Of a stretch of 40,379 bases of DNA, positions 1-8,576 are shown piece by piece. The number at the start of each line of letters is the position of its first letter. The first letter of the stretch is position 1. Below the pieces are notes generated by a model that was not told the origin of the DNA, did no database searches, and was given only the letters and a program-made list of their open reading frames with translations. Both the position numbers and the translations under genes were made by a program. Source of the stretch: Flammeovirgaceae bacterium (GTDB lineage: Bacteria; Bacteroidota; Bacteroidia; Cytophagales; Cyclobacteriaceae); the NCBI GenBank assembly GCA_013204595.1, contig JABMNK010000061.1, forward strand, positions 1 to 40,379. The letters run 5' to 3'.

Positions 1-1
1 G

Positions 2-1174
2 CGACACGATATTCATCAGCATCCTGAGCTTTCCAACCGGGAATTTGAAACCTCCGCCAAAATAGCCCAGCATCTTAGAGATTTGGGAATGGAAGTACAA
101 ACCGGGGTCGCAAATACGGGTGTGGTAGGTATCTTAAAAGGAGCCAAGCCAGGACCCGTTATTGCCTTAAGAGCGGACATGGATGCCCTCCCGGTAACCG
201 AACGTGTAAACTTAGAATGGGCTTCAAAGGTCAATACCATTTACAACAATCAACCTACTGGCGTCATGCATGCGTGTGGCCATGACACACATGTCGCAAT
301 ATTGATGGGTACGGCCGAGGTACTTAGTCGCATGCAAAAAGACTTAAAGGGAACTATCAAGTTTATTTTCCAACCAGCAGAAGAAGGTGCTCCGACAGGT
401 GAAGAAGGCGGTGCAAAACTGATGATAAAAGAAGGCGTGATGAAAAATCCAGACGTCGATGTCATCTTTGGCTTACACATTTCCTCCACGACTCCTGTTG
501 GAACTATCACCTACAAGCCTGGTGGGATTTTGGCCGCTGCTGACGGTTTTGTGATAACAGTCCATGGCAAACAATCCCATGGATCGGAACCTTGGAAATC
601 TATTGATCCAATTGTGACCGCTGCTCAAATTATAAACGGCATTCAAACCATCATCAGTCGCCAAGCAGAACTCACCAAGGAAGGTGCGGTAATCTCTGTA
701 GGCATGATCCATTCAGGCATACGAAATAATATTATCCCAGAAAGCGCCGAACTAGTCGGCACCATTCGTACGCTTGACGTAGCTATGCAAGACAAAATTC
801 ATAGCGACTTAATCCGAACTGCAACCAAAATAGGAGAAAGTATGGGCGCCACGGTAGATGTCGAAATAGAACGCGAAGTACCTGTGACTTTTAACGATCC
901 GATCCTAACGACCAAAGCAGCAAATTGGTTAAATATTGCTGTTGGCGCTGAGCACGTAAAGCTTCAAAAAGCCTGGACCGGTGCAGAAGACTTCTCTTTT
1001 TTCGCTAATGAAGTTCCTGGTTTTTTCTTTTTGATAGGTGGTTGTCCCGAAGGATCCGATCCTGCCACTGCCTTCCCACACCACACCCCTGATTTTTATG
1101 TGGACGATACTGGTATGCTCACAGGATTGAATGGAATGCTAGCGCTTACTTTGGGCTATATGTTTGATCATTAA
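2..1174 (+). CDS. M20 family metallo-amidohydrolase (5' end outside window)
   Basis: Zinc-dependent hydrolase of the M20D group, which cleaves N-acyl amino acids, hippurate or indole-acetyl amino acid conjugates. The frame is open from base 2 and already encodes the typical N-terminal RHDIHQHPELSNREF stretch, so the start codon lies upstream; a TTG at 83 is only an internal Leu codon. About 390 residues are visible. Metal ligands are present: the HACGHD motif (Cys codon at 275-277), PAEEG (bases about 377-391), GLH (about 470-478) and the late FPHHTPDF (about 1073-1096). The dimerisation domain follows the QSHGSEP segment. The exact substrate cannot be told from sequence, and whether an export signal precedes the visible part is unknown. 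It is followed by 150 bases without a gene. Confidence 0.93.
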   Translation, partial: RHDIHQHPELSNREFETSAKIAQHLRDLGMEVQTGVANTGVVGILKGAKPGPVIALRADMDALPVTERVNLEWASKVNTIYNNQPTGVMHACGHDTHVAILMGTAEVLSRMQKDLKGTIKFIFQPAEEGAPTGEEGGAKLMIKEGVMKNPDVDVIFGLHISSTTPVGTITYKPGGILAAADGFVITVHGKQSHGSEPWKSIDPIVTAAQIINGIQTIISRQAELTKEGAVISVGMIHSGIRNNIIPESAELVGTIRTLDVAMQDKIHSDLIRTATKIGESMGATVDVEIEREVPVTFNDPILTTKAANWLNIAVGAEHVKLQKAWTGAEDFSFFANEVPGFFFLIGGCPEGSDPATAFPHHTPDFYVDDTGMLTGLNGMLALTLGYMFDH

Positions 1175-1324
1175 GGGCTAACAAATAATGTGTCGGCAAT
1201 CTCATGATACCGATTATCAAAATTAAAGTCAACTTTTCTCTTGTTGGTGTTAAAAAAATCTAACTTAGAGACTTGAGTCTTATATCAAACAATAATTAGT
1301 GTTAATAAACTAAAAACCAAGCAC

Positions 1325-1768
1325 ATGAAGAAGAAAATATTGTTGGCAATAGGGGCTATTATCATAGTAATCCAATTCTTCCAAATTGACAAGACAAGGC
1401 CAGAGGTGGAATCATCAAAAGACTTTATCACAATGGAGCTACCCCCTCAGAAAATTCAAGATCTGTTACACGTAGCCTGCTATGACTGCCATTCCTACGA
1501 AACAAAATATCCTTGGTATACCAACATCGCCCCTTTTTCTTGGTGGATTAAGCATCACATCAATGATGGGCGTAATCACCTTAATTTTGCTATCTGGGGT
1601 GATTATGAACTCAAAAAAGCCAACCACAAGTTAGAGGAATGCTATGAGATGCTAGAATCCGCTGAAATGCCAATGGATTCCTATACTTGGCTGCATCCAG
1701 AAGCCCTCTTAACACCAGCAGAAAGAACAGATTTGATTGCTTATTTCAAAGAAAAAGCTGGTAAATAA
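1325..1768 (+). CDS. Membrane-anchored mono-haem protein (Haem_bd domain)
   Basis: A 147-residue protein with one N-terminal hydrophobic helix (residues 4-20), which probably anchors it on the periplasmic face of the inner membrane. A single c-type haem motif CYDCH follows (Cys52, Cys55, His56). The segment after it, with YPWY, WWIKHHINDGRNHLNFAIW and a C-terminal EALLTPAERTDLIAYF, matches the Haem_bd family (PF14376), common in Bacteroidota. Such proteins are presumed to carry electrons or to sense redox state, but no specific partner is established. It stands alone: 150 bases follow the amidohydrolase and 71 bases precede the convergent next gene. The ATG at 1325 is chosen because it puts the helix at the very N-terminus. 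Family call is firm, role is not. Confidence 0.88.
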   Translation: MKKKILLAIGAIIIVIQFFQIDKTRPEVESSKDFITMELPPQKIQDLLHVACYDCHSYETKYPWYTNIAPFSWWIKHHINDGRNHLNFAIWGDYELKKANHKLEECYEMLESAEMPMDSYTWLHPEALLTPAERTDLIAYFKEKAGK

Positions 1769-1839
1769 GAGACTTTATTATTTAACCACTTAATGCCAAA
1801 ACTGACTTGGAATGTCTTACTAAACTAAGCCCTTTTGAT

Positions 1840-2463
1840 TCAGTTAATCTGAGAGATGACACTGAACCCAATGTGTATATTGCCTGTTTCTTTGTCAACG
1901 TAGAGCATACGGTCAGCAACTGTGCCATTGCATGTGGTCATCGAGCAAAATAATGAACCCCCCGCTAGTCTGACCTGACCTCCCTTATTTGGTTCGGTGA
2001 TGTCCCAAACATTGCCTAAAATATTGACTTTATCGACAGCCGAAATTGGATATAAATTTTCTGACACGATAGTGCGTTCATCAGTGCGGACCAAATCCCA
2101 ATACTCATCATAGGTAGGCAGTCGGACATTGGCCCATTGACAATAGGCGAGCGCATCATTGAAACTAACCTGGGTAACGGGCAAATCAGGATCATTAGCC
2201 GCGGCCAGTCCATTGGGCTTTCTCCAATGGGCTCCCTTCCTAGTGATAAAATCATAAACATCTAATTGTACGATAGACCAGCCATATCTTTCTGCATCCG
2301 TCACATATCCTGTTTGCGCGACGAACTTCTCGAAATCCGCAACCGATACTGGCCGCAGGCCAAGTCGGGATTGTTCACAGCTTGTGATAATAACCTGAAC
2401 AATAAAAAGCAAACAAAGCCTCCAACAAAAATTGGCGACAACTTCCATTCTGTACATAGCCAT
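1840..2463 (-). CDS. Short lipoprotein with formylglycine-generating-enzyme (FGE/SUMF1) fold
   Basis: A 207-residue protein with a lipoprotein signal (lipobox ITSC, Cys29) and a compact FGE-sulfatase domain. Recognisable blocks in order are VADFEKFVAQTGYVTDAERYG (about residues 41-61), PVTQVSFNDALAYCQWANVR (95-114) running into LPTYDEYW, NILGNVWDITE (147-157), RLAGGSLFCSMTTC (165-178) and IGFSV near the end. Cys173 and Cys178 have the same C-x4-C spacing as the copper-binding catalytic pair of true FGE (Cys336/Cys341 in human), and the preceding GGS is kept. The usual YR-AAR after the second Cys is replaced by NGTVADR. The protein is shorter than classical FGE (about 280 residues or more). 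No sulfatase gene is in the window. ATG codons at residues 1, 3 and 6 are all possible starts. Family call is good; enzymatic activity is unproven. Confidence 0.82.
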   Translation of the reverse strand: MAMYRMEVVANFCWRLCLLFIVQVIITSCEQSRLGLRPVSVADFEKFVAQTGYVTDAERYGWSIVQLDVYDFITRKGAHWRKPNGLAAANDPDLPVTQVSFNDALAYCQWANVRLPTYDEYWDLVRTDERTIVSENLYPISAVDKVNILGNVWDITEPNKGGQVRLAGGSLFCSMTTCNGTVADRMLYVDKETGNIHIGFSVISQIN

Positions 2464-2685
2464 GTAAACTTCGTTAAATTAACATTAATGATCAAACAAG
2501 GTCAAAGGGTGTGGACAAGGATGATATGCCGTGAGCAAAAATAATTCCTGAAACCAATCTAATCAAGATCAATACGGGCCAATGATAAAATAACCACAGA
2601 GGTATTCATTCTACCTTTCATCCCAAAACCAGAAAAATATTTTAAATATTATCTATTTTGTAGATTGTTCTACCTACTTAAAATT

Positions 2686-5600
2686 ATGAAAAAGACAACA
2701 CCGGTAATATTAGCGCTTTTCCTGATACATTCCTTTTTTATCTCGTCAATATGGGCGCAAAATAGAAAATCAGAAATTACCGCTTATCAAGCTACTGAAC
2801 AGGGGGAACTTGGCGGAATGGAATGGCGAATAGTAGGCCCCTTCCGAGGAGGTCGATCTGCGACGGTTACGGGAGTGATAGGCAATAGAAATCTTTATTA
2901 TATGGGTACGGCAGGTGGTGGTACCTGGAAAACCCAGGATGGTGGTCAAACGTGGGAAAATATTTCGGATGGATTTTATGGTGGATCCATTGGTGCCGTG
3001 GCGGTCAGTGAATCGGATCCAAATGTACTCTATGTAGGCGAAGGGGAACAAACGGTCCGAGGGAATGTTTCTTCTGGTAAAGGTCTTTGGAAAAGCACTG
3101 ATGCGGGAAAAAATTGGACTTCTATTGGACTCGCTGAGAGTGAACACATTGCAAGAATCAGAATTCACCCGACCAATCCAGACTTGGTTTATGTAGCGGC
3201 CATGGGTAATCTTTGGATGCCAAATACCCAAAGGGGCGTCTTCAGATCAAAAGACGGTGGCAAAACTTGGGAGAAAATACTTTACGAATCGGACAAGGCA
3301 GGTGCTGTAGACCTGATTTTAGATCCTAATAATCCCAGAATAATCTATGCCAGCACTTGGGAAATCACGCGAAATGGATACAGAATGGACAGCGGCGGGC
3401 CTGGTAGTAAACTTTGGAGAAGCTTCGATTCTGGGGATCATTGGGAAGAAATCACCGGTAAGGAAGGACTTCCCAAAGGCATTTGGGGTATCTCAGGCAT
3501 TGCCATTTCTCCAGTGAATTCCAATCGCATTTGGGTCATTATAGAAAATGAAAAAGGGGGAGTTTATCGATCGGATGATGGCGGTGAAAAATGGACCTAT
3601 ATCAGTTCCAAAAATGACTTAAGACAACGCGCCTGGTACTACTCACGTATTTATGCGGATTCGCAAAATGAAGATCGTCTGTATGTCATGAATACCAGCT
3701 ACCATCGCTCCAATGACGGCGGTAAAACTTGGGAAAGTTTCAATGCGCCTCATGGTGATCATCATGATTTTTGGATTGACCCTCAAGACAATAAGCGCAT
3801 GATCATCGCCGACGACGGTGGTGGACAAGTATCTGTTGACGGCGGTATCAACTGGACGACCTACCACAATCAACCGACTGCTCAATTTTATAGAGTGACA
3901 ACAGACAATAGTTTTCCTTTTAAAATTCTCGGTGCACAACAAGATAATTCGACCGTTCGTATTGCACACCGAAGCAGCAGTAATGCCATAACCGAACGAG
4001 ACTGGGAGCCTACTGCTGGAGGAGAAAGTGCTCATTTGGCGCCGGATCCTGAGAACCCAAATATCGTCTATGGTGGAACCTACAAAGGATACATGAGTCG
4101 AGAAGACCACTTCACAGGACAAACGCGCTCTACCAATGTCTGGCCCTTCAATCCCGCAGGCTCTGGTGTTGAGGTGATGAAATACAGATTTAATTGGAAT
4201 TATCCGCTAATGTTCAGTCCAAATGACCCCAAGAAACTATATGCCGGATCCAATTACTTGCATGTCACCGTCAATGAAGGTCAGTCATGGAGAGTAATCA
4301 GTCCAGACCTTACCCGAAATGAGCCCGAAACCTTGGCCTCTTCTGGGGGGCCGATCACCCAAGACAACACCGGAGTAGAGTTTTATGGGAATATTTTTGC
4401 CCTCGCCGAAAGTAAGCAAGAGCCTGGCGTGATCTACACAGGCAGTGATGATGGCTTGATTTATGTAACCCGGGATGGTGGCGCGAAATGGACCAATATT
4501 ACCCCTCCTATGACTCCGAAATACAACATGATCAACTGTATCGACGTGGACCCACACAATGCCGGTGGTGTTTATGTAGCCGCCACCTCTTACAAATTTG
4601 GCGATTACACTCCTTATCTTTACAAATCAAAAGATTATGGTAAGACTTGGACCGTCATTACAGAAGGAATTGAAAGTAGGGATTACACTAGGGCCATAAG
4701 GGCTGATTTGATTAGACCCGGTCTTTTATATGCTGGTACAGAATGGGGACTTTACGTTTCCTACGATGATGGAAATCATTGGGAATCTTTTCGTATGAAT
4801 TTACCGATTGTAGCGATCCGTGATTTGCATGTACGTGAAGAATATTTGATAGCCGCCACACATGGACGAGGATTCTGGATGATTGATGATCTTGGTCCGG
4901 TTCGACAAATAAATAAGGAAATTATTTCTAAATCCAATCATTTATATGCGCCAAAACCTGCTTATCGAATGGCCCAAGAAGGTCGTGGAAACGCTGATCT
5001 CAAAAGAGAAGGAGAAAATCATCCAAATGGGGTCTTGTTTAATTTCTTTGTAGCAGACGAAGAAAACGACATCAAACTTGAAATATTGGCATTGGACGGG
5101 GCGCTTATTCGATCATTTTCGAATAAATCAGAGGCGAGAGATCGTCAACTAAAAGTAAAATCGGGTGGTAACCGATTTGTATGGGACCTTCGATATCCTG
5201 GTTTTGTGACCTTCCCCGGAATGGTCCTTTATTCCTCTCCAAATCGAGGTCCAAAAGCCGTTCCAGGTACTTATCGCGTGCGACTGATAGTTGGCAATGA
5301 AACCATTGAACAACGTTTTGAAATTATTGGGGATCCGAGAATGCCCAACACACTACAAGATTATCAATCACAATTTGACTTTTTAATTCAAGTAAGAGAC
5401 AAAGTAAGCGAGGCCCACACCGCAATGCTTGACATTGCAAAAATCAAAAAAGATGTGGATTTCATTATGTCCAAAGTCTCGGATGAGTCCTTAAAACTTG
5501 AAATGACTGCCTTCATAAAAGAATTAACCAAAATTGAAGGTACGATTCATCAAACTAAAAATAAAAGCAATCAAGATGCTATTAACTATGGCATTAAGGT

Positions 5601-5802
5601 TAATAATCGATTGGCCTTCTTGATGGCAGATCAGCAGCGAGGCGATTACCCACCTACTGATCAGGCTTATGCTGTCTTTAAAGAAATGTCAGATGAACTT
5701 GATGCCATCCTAGTTGAATTAAAAATACTTTATGAAAAGGTCAACGGTAATTCTAATATGTCCCTCGATCAAATTGAGGTAATTACCTTACCCAAATTCT
5801 AA
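2686..5802 (+). CDS. VPS10/sortilin-type beta-propeller protein, copy 1
   Basis: A 1038-residue exported protein. The ATG at 2686 is preferred over a TTG at 2665 because it begins directly with a signal peptide (MKKTTPVILALFLIHSFF, cleavage after WAQ). The mature part carries at least ten Asp-box repeats of the form S-x-D-x-G-x-x-W, for example KTQDGGQTW, KSTDAGKNW, RSKDGGKTW, RSDDGGEKW, RSNDGGKTW, VTRDGGAKW and KSKDYGKTW, as in VPS10/sortilin and BNR propellers. After about residue 740 comes a non-propeller C-terminal region with beta-sandwich-like and then helical segments. Members are often labelled 'glycosyl hydrolase' by similarity, but I see no glycosidase active site. There is no obvious type 9 sorting domain at the C-terminus. 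A second copy lies at 35084-38311. Function is unknown; a periplasmic or surface binding or peptidase-associated role is a guess. Confidence 0.9.
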   Translation: MKKTTPVILALFLIHSFFISSIWAQNRKSEITAYQATEQGELGGMEWRIVGPFRGGRSATVTGVIGNRNLYYMGTAGGGTWKTQDGGQTWENISDGFYGGSIGAVAVSESDPNVLYVGEGEQTVRGNVSSGKGLWKSTDAGKNWTSIGLAESEHIARIRIHPTNPDLVYVAAMGNLWMPNTQRGVFRSKDGGKTWEKILYESDKAGAVDLILDPNNPRIIYASTWEITRNGYRMDSGGPGSKLWRSFDSGDHWEEITGKEGLPKGIWGISGIAISPVNSNRIWVIIENEKGGVYRSDDGGEKWTYISSKNDLRQRAWYYSRIYADSQNEDRLYVMNTSYHRSNDGGKTWESFNAPHGDHHDFWIDPQDNKRMIIADDGGGQVSVDGGINWTTYHNQPTAQFYRVTTDNSFPFKILGAQQDNSTVRIAHRSSSNAITERDWEPTAGGESAHLAPDPENPNIVYGGTYKGYMSREDHFTGQTRSTNVWPFNPAGSGVEVMKYRFNWNYPLMFSPNDPKKLYAGSNYLHVTVNEGQSWRVISPDLTRNEPETLASSGGPITQDNTGVEFYGNIFALAESKQEPGVIYTGSDDGLIYVTRDGGAKWTNITPPMTPKYNMINCIDVDPHNAGGVYVAATSYKFGDYTPYLYKSKDYGKTWTVITEGIESRDYTRAIRADLIRPGLLYAGTEWGLYVSYDDGNHWESFRMNLPIVAIRDLHVREEYLIAATHGRGFWMIDDLGPVRQINKEIISKSNHLYAPKPAYRMAQEGRGNADLKREGENHPNGVLFNFFVADEENDIKLEILALDGALIRSFSNKSEARDRQLKVKSGGNRFVWDLRYPGFVTFPGMVLYSSPNRGPKAVPGTYRVRLIVGNETIEQRFEIIGDPRMPNTLQDYQSQFDFLIQVRDKVSEAHTAMLDIAKIKKDVDFIMSKVSDESLKLEMTAFIKELTKIEGTIHQTKNKSNQDAINYGIKVNNRLAFLMADQQRGDYPPTDQAYAVFKEMSDELDAILVELKILYEKVNGNSNMSLDQIEVITLPKF

Positions 5803-5817
5803 CTAGCTTAAAACCAT

Positions 5818-5852
5818 AAAAAGGGCATCAAACTTATTTTGATGCCCTTTTT
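5818..5852. terminator. Bidirectional intrinsic terminator
   Basis: A perfect 15-bp inverted repeat (5818-5832 with 5838-5852) with a five-base loop. The core arm is GGGCATCAAA, flanked by A5 on one side and T5 on the other, so each strand ends in a U-run. It sits between the convergent ends of the propeller gene (plus) and the ArsC-like gene (minus) and can serve both. Confidence 0.9.
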
Positions 5853-5856
5853 ATAC

Positions 5857-6195
5857 CTAGATGATTTTTATCCAATCAGCATCCCGACCAATCACGGCCT
5901 TATTTCCTTTTTTAATAATCGGCCGTTCTATCAGAATAGGATAGTCGATCATTGCTTGAATCCAGTCTACAGCATCCTTATCCAACTGCTTAAAATGCGC
6001 AATAAATATGCGCTCCCCTTTCCGGATCAACTTAAAGGGATGCATATTTAAGTGCGCAAGAAGCTCCGTTAATTGCCTTCGATCAAGGGGCGTTTTGAGG
6101 TACTCAACGATTTGGATATCAAGTCCCAAATCCTGTAAGACCTTAAGTGCCGCACGGCTTTTTCCACATCTGGGATTGTGATAAATAGTGATCAT
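5857..6195 (-). CDS. arsC: ArsC/YfgD-family thiol reductase (arsenate reductase-like)
   Basis: A 112-residue thioredoxin-fold protein of the ArsC family. The catalytic Cys10 lies in HNPRCGKSR, as in glutaredoxin-dependent arsenate reductase. The three anion-binding arginines of ArsC have counterparts: Arg58 (LIRKGE), Arg91 (PILIERPI) and Arg104 (VIGRD). At 112 residues it is shorter than plasmid-type ArsC (about 140) and closer to the chromosomal YfgD type. No arsenite pump or ArsR regulator is nearby, so a true arsenic role is uncertain. It lies 24 bases downstream of hslV on the same strand, so the two are probably co-transcribed and end at the terminator at 5818-5852. Confidence 0.88.
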   Translation of the reverse strand: MITIYHNPRCGKSRAALKVLQDLGLDIQIVEYLKTPLDRRQLTELLAHLNMHPFKLIRKGERIFIAHFKQLDKDAVDWIQAMIDYPILIERPIIKKGNKAVIGRDADWIKII

Positions 6196-6219
6196 TGAAA
6201 AGGTAAAGTCTATAGCTAA

Positions 6220-6765
6220 TTATTGAATGACCTCAATGATCAAGTTGTGATTGGTATAAATACAGATATCTGCTGCTATGGTCAAACTTTCTCTTACCAT
6301 TTCCTCGGCTGTCAAATGGCTTGCGTGCTTTTTCAATGCCAGCGCAGCTGACTTTGCATATTGACTACCACTTCCAATAGATGCAACATCCTCTTCTGGA
6401 TCCAATACATCTCCAGTACCTGAAATAATCAGCATCTCATTTTTATCGGCTACGATCATCATAGCTTCTAGCTGTCGTAAATATTTATCCCGGCGCCAAT
6501 CTTTTGCCAATTCAACTGCCGCGCGTTTTAAATTACCCGAATGCGCACTAAGCTTTTCATCAAACCGATCCAATAACGTAAAAGCATCGGCGGTTGATCC
6601 TGCAAAACCCGTGACTATTTTACCTTCGGATAGATTTCTTATTTTTTTAACATGGCTCTTAGCCACGGTTGCGCCCATGGTCACCTGACCATCTGCGCCA
6701 ATGGCCATCTGGCCTTTGTGATACACCGCCAAAACTGTCGTTGATCTTATCTTTATCTTACCCAT
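6220..6765 (-). CDS. hslV: ATP-dependent protease subunit HslV
   Basis: Proteolytic subunit of the HslUV (ClpQY) protease, a cytoplasmic Ntn-hydrolase that forms two stacked hexameric rings and is fed by the ATPase HslU. The 181 residues match the family length. The catalytic N-terminal threonine is Thr9 in IRSTTVLAV, so an eight-residue leader must be removed. The GADGQVTMG, VAKSHVKKIRNL, GFAGSTADAF and IGSGSQYA segments, including the supporting Lys and Ser, are all present. hslU is not adjacent and must be elsewhere. The gene follows pdhC but is separated from it by a terminator hairpin, so it probably has its own promoter in the 65-base gap. Confidence 0.96.
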   Translation of the reverse strand: MGKIKIRSTTVLAVYHKGQMAIGADGQVTMGATVAKSHVKKIRNLSEGKIVTGFAGSTADAFTLLDRFDEKLSAHSGNLKRAAVELAKDWRRDKYLRQLEAMMIVADKNEMLIISGTGDVLDPEEDVASIGSGSQYAKSAALALKKHASHLTAEEMVRESLTIAADICIYTNHNLIIEVIQ

Positions 6766-6778
6766 TTTTTTATATCAA

Positions 6779-6811
6779 ATAAAAAATCCCGTCACAAACC
6801 AACGGGATTTT
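6779..6811 (-). terminator. Intrinsic terminator behind pdhC
   Basis: Ten-base inverted repeat, AAAATCCCGT at 6783-6792 with ACGGGATTTT at 6802-6811, with a nine-base loop. Read on the minus strand the stem is followed by a run of T (complement of 6781-6786). It ends the pdhC transcript just before hslV. Confidence 0.8.
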
Positions 6812-6830
6812 AATTAATTCCTTCGGAAGG

Positions 6831-8450
6831 TTAAATCAATATTCTAACTGGGTCTTCCAACAACCCTTTCAAAGTTTTCAAAAACGCCGCACCAACCGCA
6901 CCATCCACGGCCCTATGATCACATGAAAGCGTTACTTTCATGACGCTTCCAGGCTTCATTTCACCGTTTTTGACTACCACGGTCTCCTTGATGCCGCCAA
7001 TGGCCAAGATGCAAGCTTCTGGTGGATTGATAATGGCCGTAAATTCATCTATTCCAAACATACCCAAATTTGAAATGGTGAACGTATTTCCTGTGAACTC
7101 ATCAGGGGATAATTTTTTGGCGACCGCTCGTTGGGCCAGATCTTTAACTTCCGCCGAGATATAGGAAAGCGATTTGTTATCCGCAAATTTGACAACCGGA
7201 ACCACTAGCCCATCCGGTATGGCAACTGCTACACCAATATGGATGTGTTGATGACGTACCATTTTATCACCCAACCAACTTACGTTGACATTTGGATTTT
7301 GACGAATAGCAGCGGCAACTGCTTTTACAACCATGTCGTTGAAAGAAATTTTAACCGACGCAACCTCATTCATACTGATCCGCGCCTCAATGGCTTTGTC
7401 CATATTTATCTCCATGGTGAGATAAAAATGAGGCGCACTGAATTTACTGGCGGCCAATCTTGATGCGATTACCTTACGCATTTGAGACAATGGGATTTCC
7501 TCGGTTGATTCTACTCCCACCATTGGGGACAACGTGCTAACGGATATAGGCTTAGCCGGGGAAACTGCTGCTTTAGGTGACGGTACAAATTCTTGGACGT
7601 CCTTTTTTATAATCCTACCACCCTCACCACTACCCGAAACTACCTTAAGATCGATTCCTTTCTCTTGTGCGATCTTTTTGGCCAAGGGAGAGGCTAATAT
7701 TCTATCATTTGAAATTGGCAATGAAGTTTGCTCAAGTGCGTTTGCTATCACCGTCGGCGCTATCGGGGTTTGCACTTCAGAAATCACTACTGCAATTTCT
7801 TGCTCATTGTTCTCGGCCGCTAGCAAGGCCTTATAATCTGCTCCAACTTCTCCGATAATAGCAATTACACCATCAACAGCTACTGCATTACCCTCCTCAA
7901 CAGCGGCATATAACAGCTGCCCATCATCGTAAGATTCAAGCTCCATGGTCGCCTTATCTGTTTCAACTTCAGCCAAAATATCTCCTGAAACGACCATATC
8001 ACCGACCTTTTTGAGCCATTTGGCGATCACGCCTTCAATCATAGTGTCGCTCATCTTAGGCATCCTTAAAATAGTCGCTTTTATACCTGAGACATCCTTT
8101 TTCGGTGATGAGTCCTCCTTGTTTTTTTCCACAGCCTCTGTAATCGGTTCCGCTAAATTGGATTGAGTACTCGATGAAGACGATGAATTAATAAGCGCCT
8201 GGAAATCCTCTCCTTTTTTTCCGATAATCGCAATAATCGCATCAACGGGAACAGTTGATTTTTCAGGCACGCCGATGTATAACAAAATCCCATCTTCATA
8301 AGACTCCAATTCCATCGTTGCTTTATCTGTCTCAACTTCGGCAAGAACATCCCCTGAACTCACCTTATCACCCACTTTTTTCAACCAACTAGCAATAACC
8401 CCCTCTGTCATGGTATCGCTCATCTTGGGCATTTTTATTACTTCTGCCAT
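6831..8450 (-). CDS. pdhC: Dihydrolipoamide acetyltransferase, E2 of pyruvate dehydrogenase
   Basis: Core acyltransferase of a 2-oxo acid dehydrogenase complex, transferring the acetyl group from lipoyl-lysine to CoA in the cytoplasm. The 539 residues contain two lipoyl domains (lipoyl Lys43 and Lys166, both in ETDKATMELESY), a Ser-rich linker (about 88-95), an Ala/Pro linker, the E3/E1-binding domain (about 251-287, ILASPLAKKIAQEKGIDL to GGRIIKKDV) and the catalytic domain (about 315-539) with DHRAVDG (His512, Asp516). The organisation is typical of Bacteroidota pyruvate E2. No E1 or E3 genes are in the window. A well-formed promoter lies 34-63 bases upstream of the ATG and a terminator lies behind the gene, so it appears to be a single-gene transcript. 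Confidence 0.95.
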   Translation of the reverse strand: MAEVIKMPKMSDTMTEGVIASWLKKVGDKVSSGDVLAEVETDKATMELESYEDGILLYIGVPEKSTVPVDAIIAIIGKKGEDFQALINSSSSSSTQSNLAEPITEAVEKNKEDSSPKKDVSGIKATILRMPKMSDTMIEGVIAKWLKKVGDMVVSGDILAEVETDKATMELESYDDGQLLYAAVEEGNAVAVDGVIAIIGEVGADYKALLAAENNEQEIAVVISEVQTPIAPTVIANALEQTSLPISNDRILASPLAKKIAQEKGIDLKVVSGSGEGGRIIKKDVQEFVPSPKAAVSPAKPISVSTLSPMVGVESTEEIPLSQMRKVIASRLAASKFSAPHFYLTMEINMDKAIEARISMNEVASVKISFNDMVVKAVAAAIRQNPNVNVSWLGDKMVRHQHIHIGVAVAIPDGLVVPVVKFADNKSLSYISAEVKDLAQRAVAKKLSPDEFTGNTFTISNLGMFGIDEFTAIINPPEACILAIGGIKETVVVKNGEMKPGSVMKVTLSCDHRAVDGAVGAAFLKTLKGLLEDPVRILI

Positions 8451-8483
8451 TTCTCTTAGATCAATTCTATAATTTTAGCCTTT

Positions 8484-8513
8484 CAAAGTTAACTTAAGTG
8501 GCATTTTAATCAA
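8484..8513 (-). promoter_or_regulatory. Promoter of pdhC (Bacteroidota type)
   Basis: On the minus strand TTG (8513-8511), a 19-base spacer, then TAACTTTG (8491-8484). This is an exact match to the -7 consensus TAnnTTTG with the -33 TTG at normal distance. The predicted transcription start is near 8477, giving a leader of about 27 bases before the ATG at 8450. Confidence 0.65.
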
Positions 8514-8576
8514 TGCAGCCATGCAATTATTTAAATTCTTTAATTGAATTCAATTGAAAAACTGATCTAAAAGGAA

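Noticed and set aside
3643-4122. Long minus-strand open frames inside the propeller genes (for example 3643-4122 and 4285-4557)
   Set aside because: They are antisense shadows of an Asp-box-rich gene with no recognisable protein features.
5857-6195. Arsenic resistance operon
   Set aside because: Only the ArsC-like protein is present; no ArsR, ArsB or Acr3 nearby, and it sits behind hslV.
6831-8450. Internal DNA repeat in pdhC as a recombination or assembly artefact
   Set aside because: It is the duplicated lipoyl domain, normal for pyruvate dehydrogenase E2, and the two copies differ at many codons.
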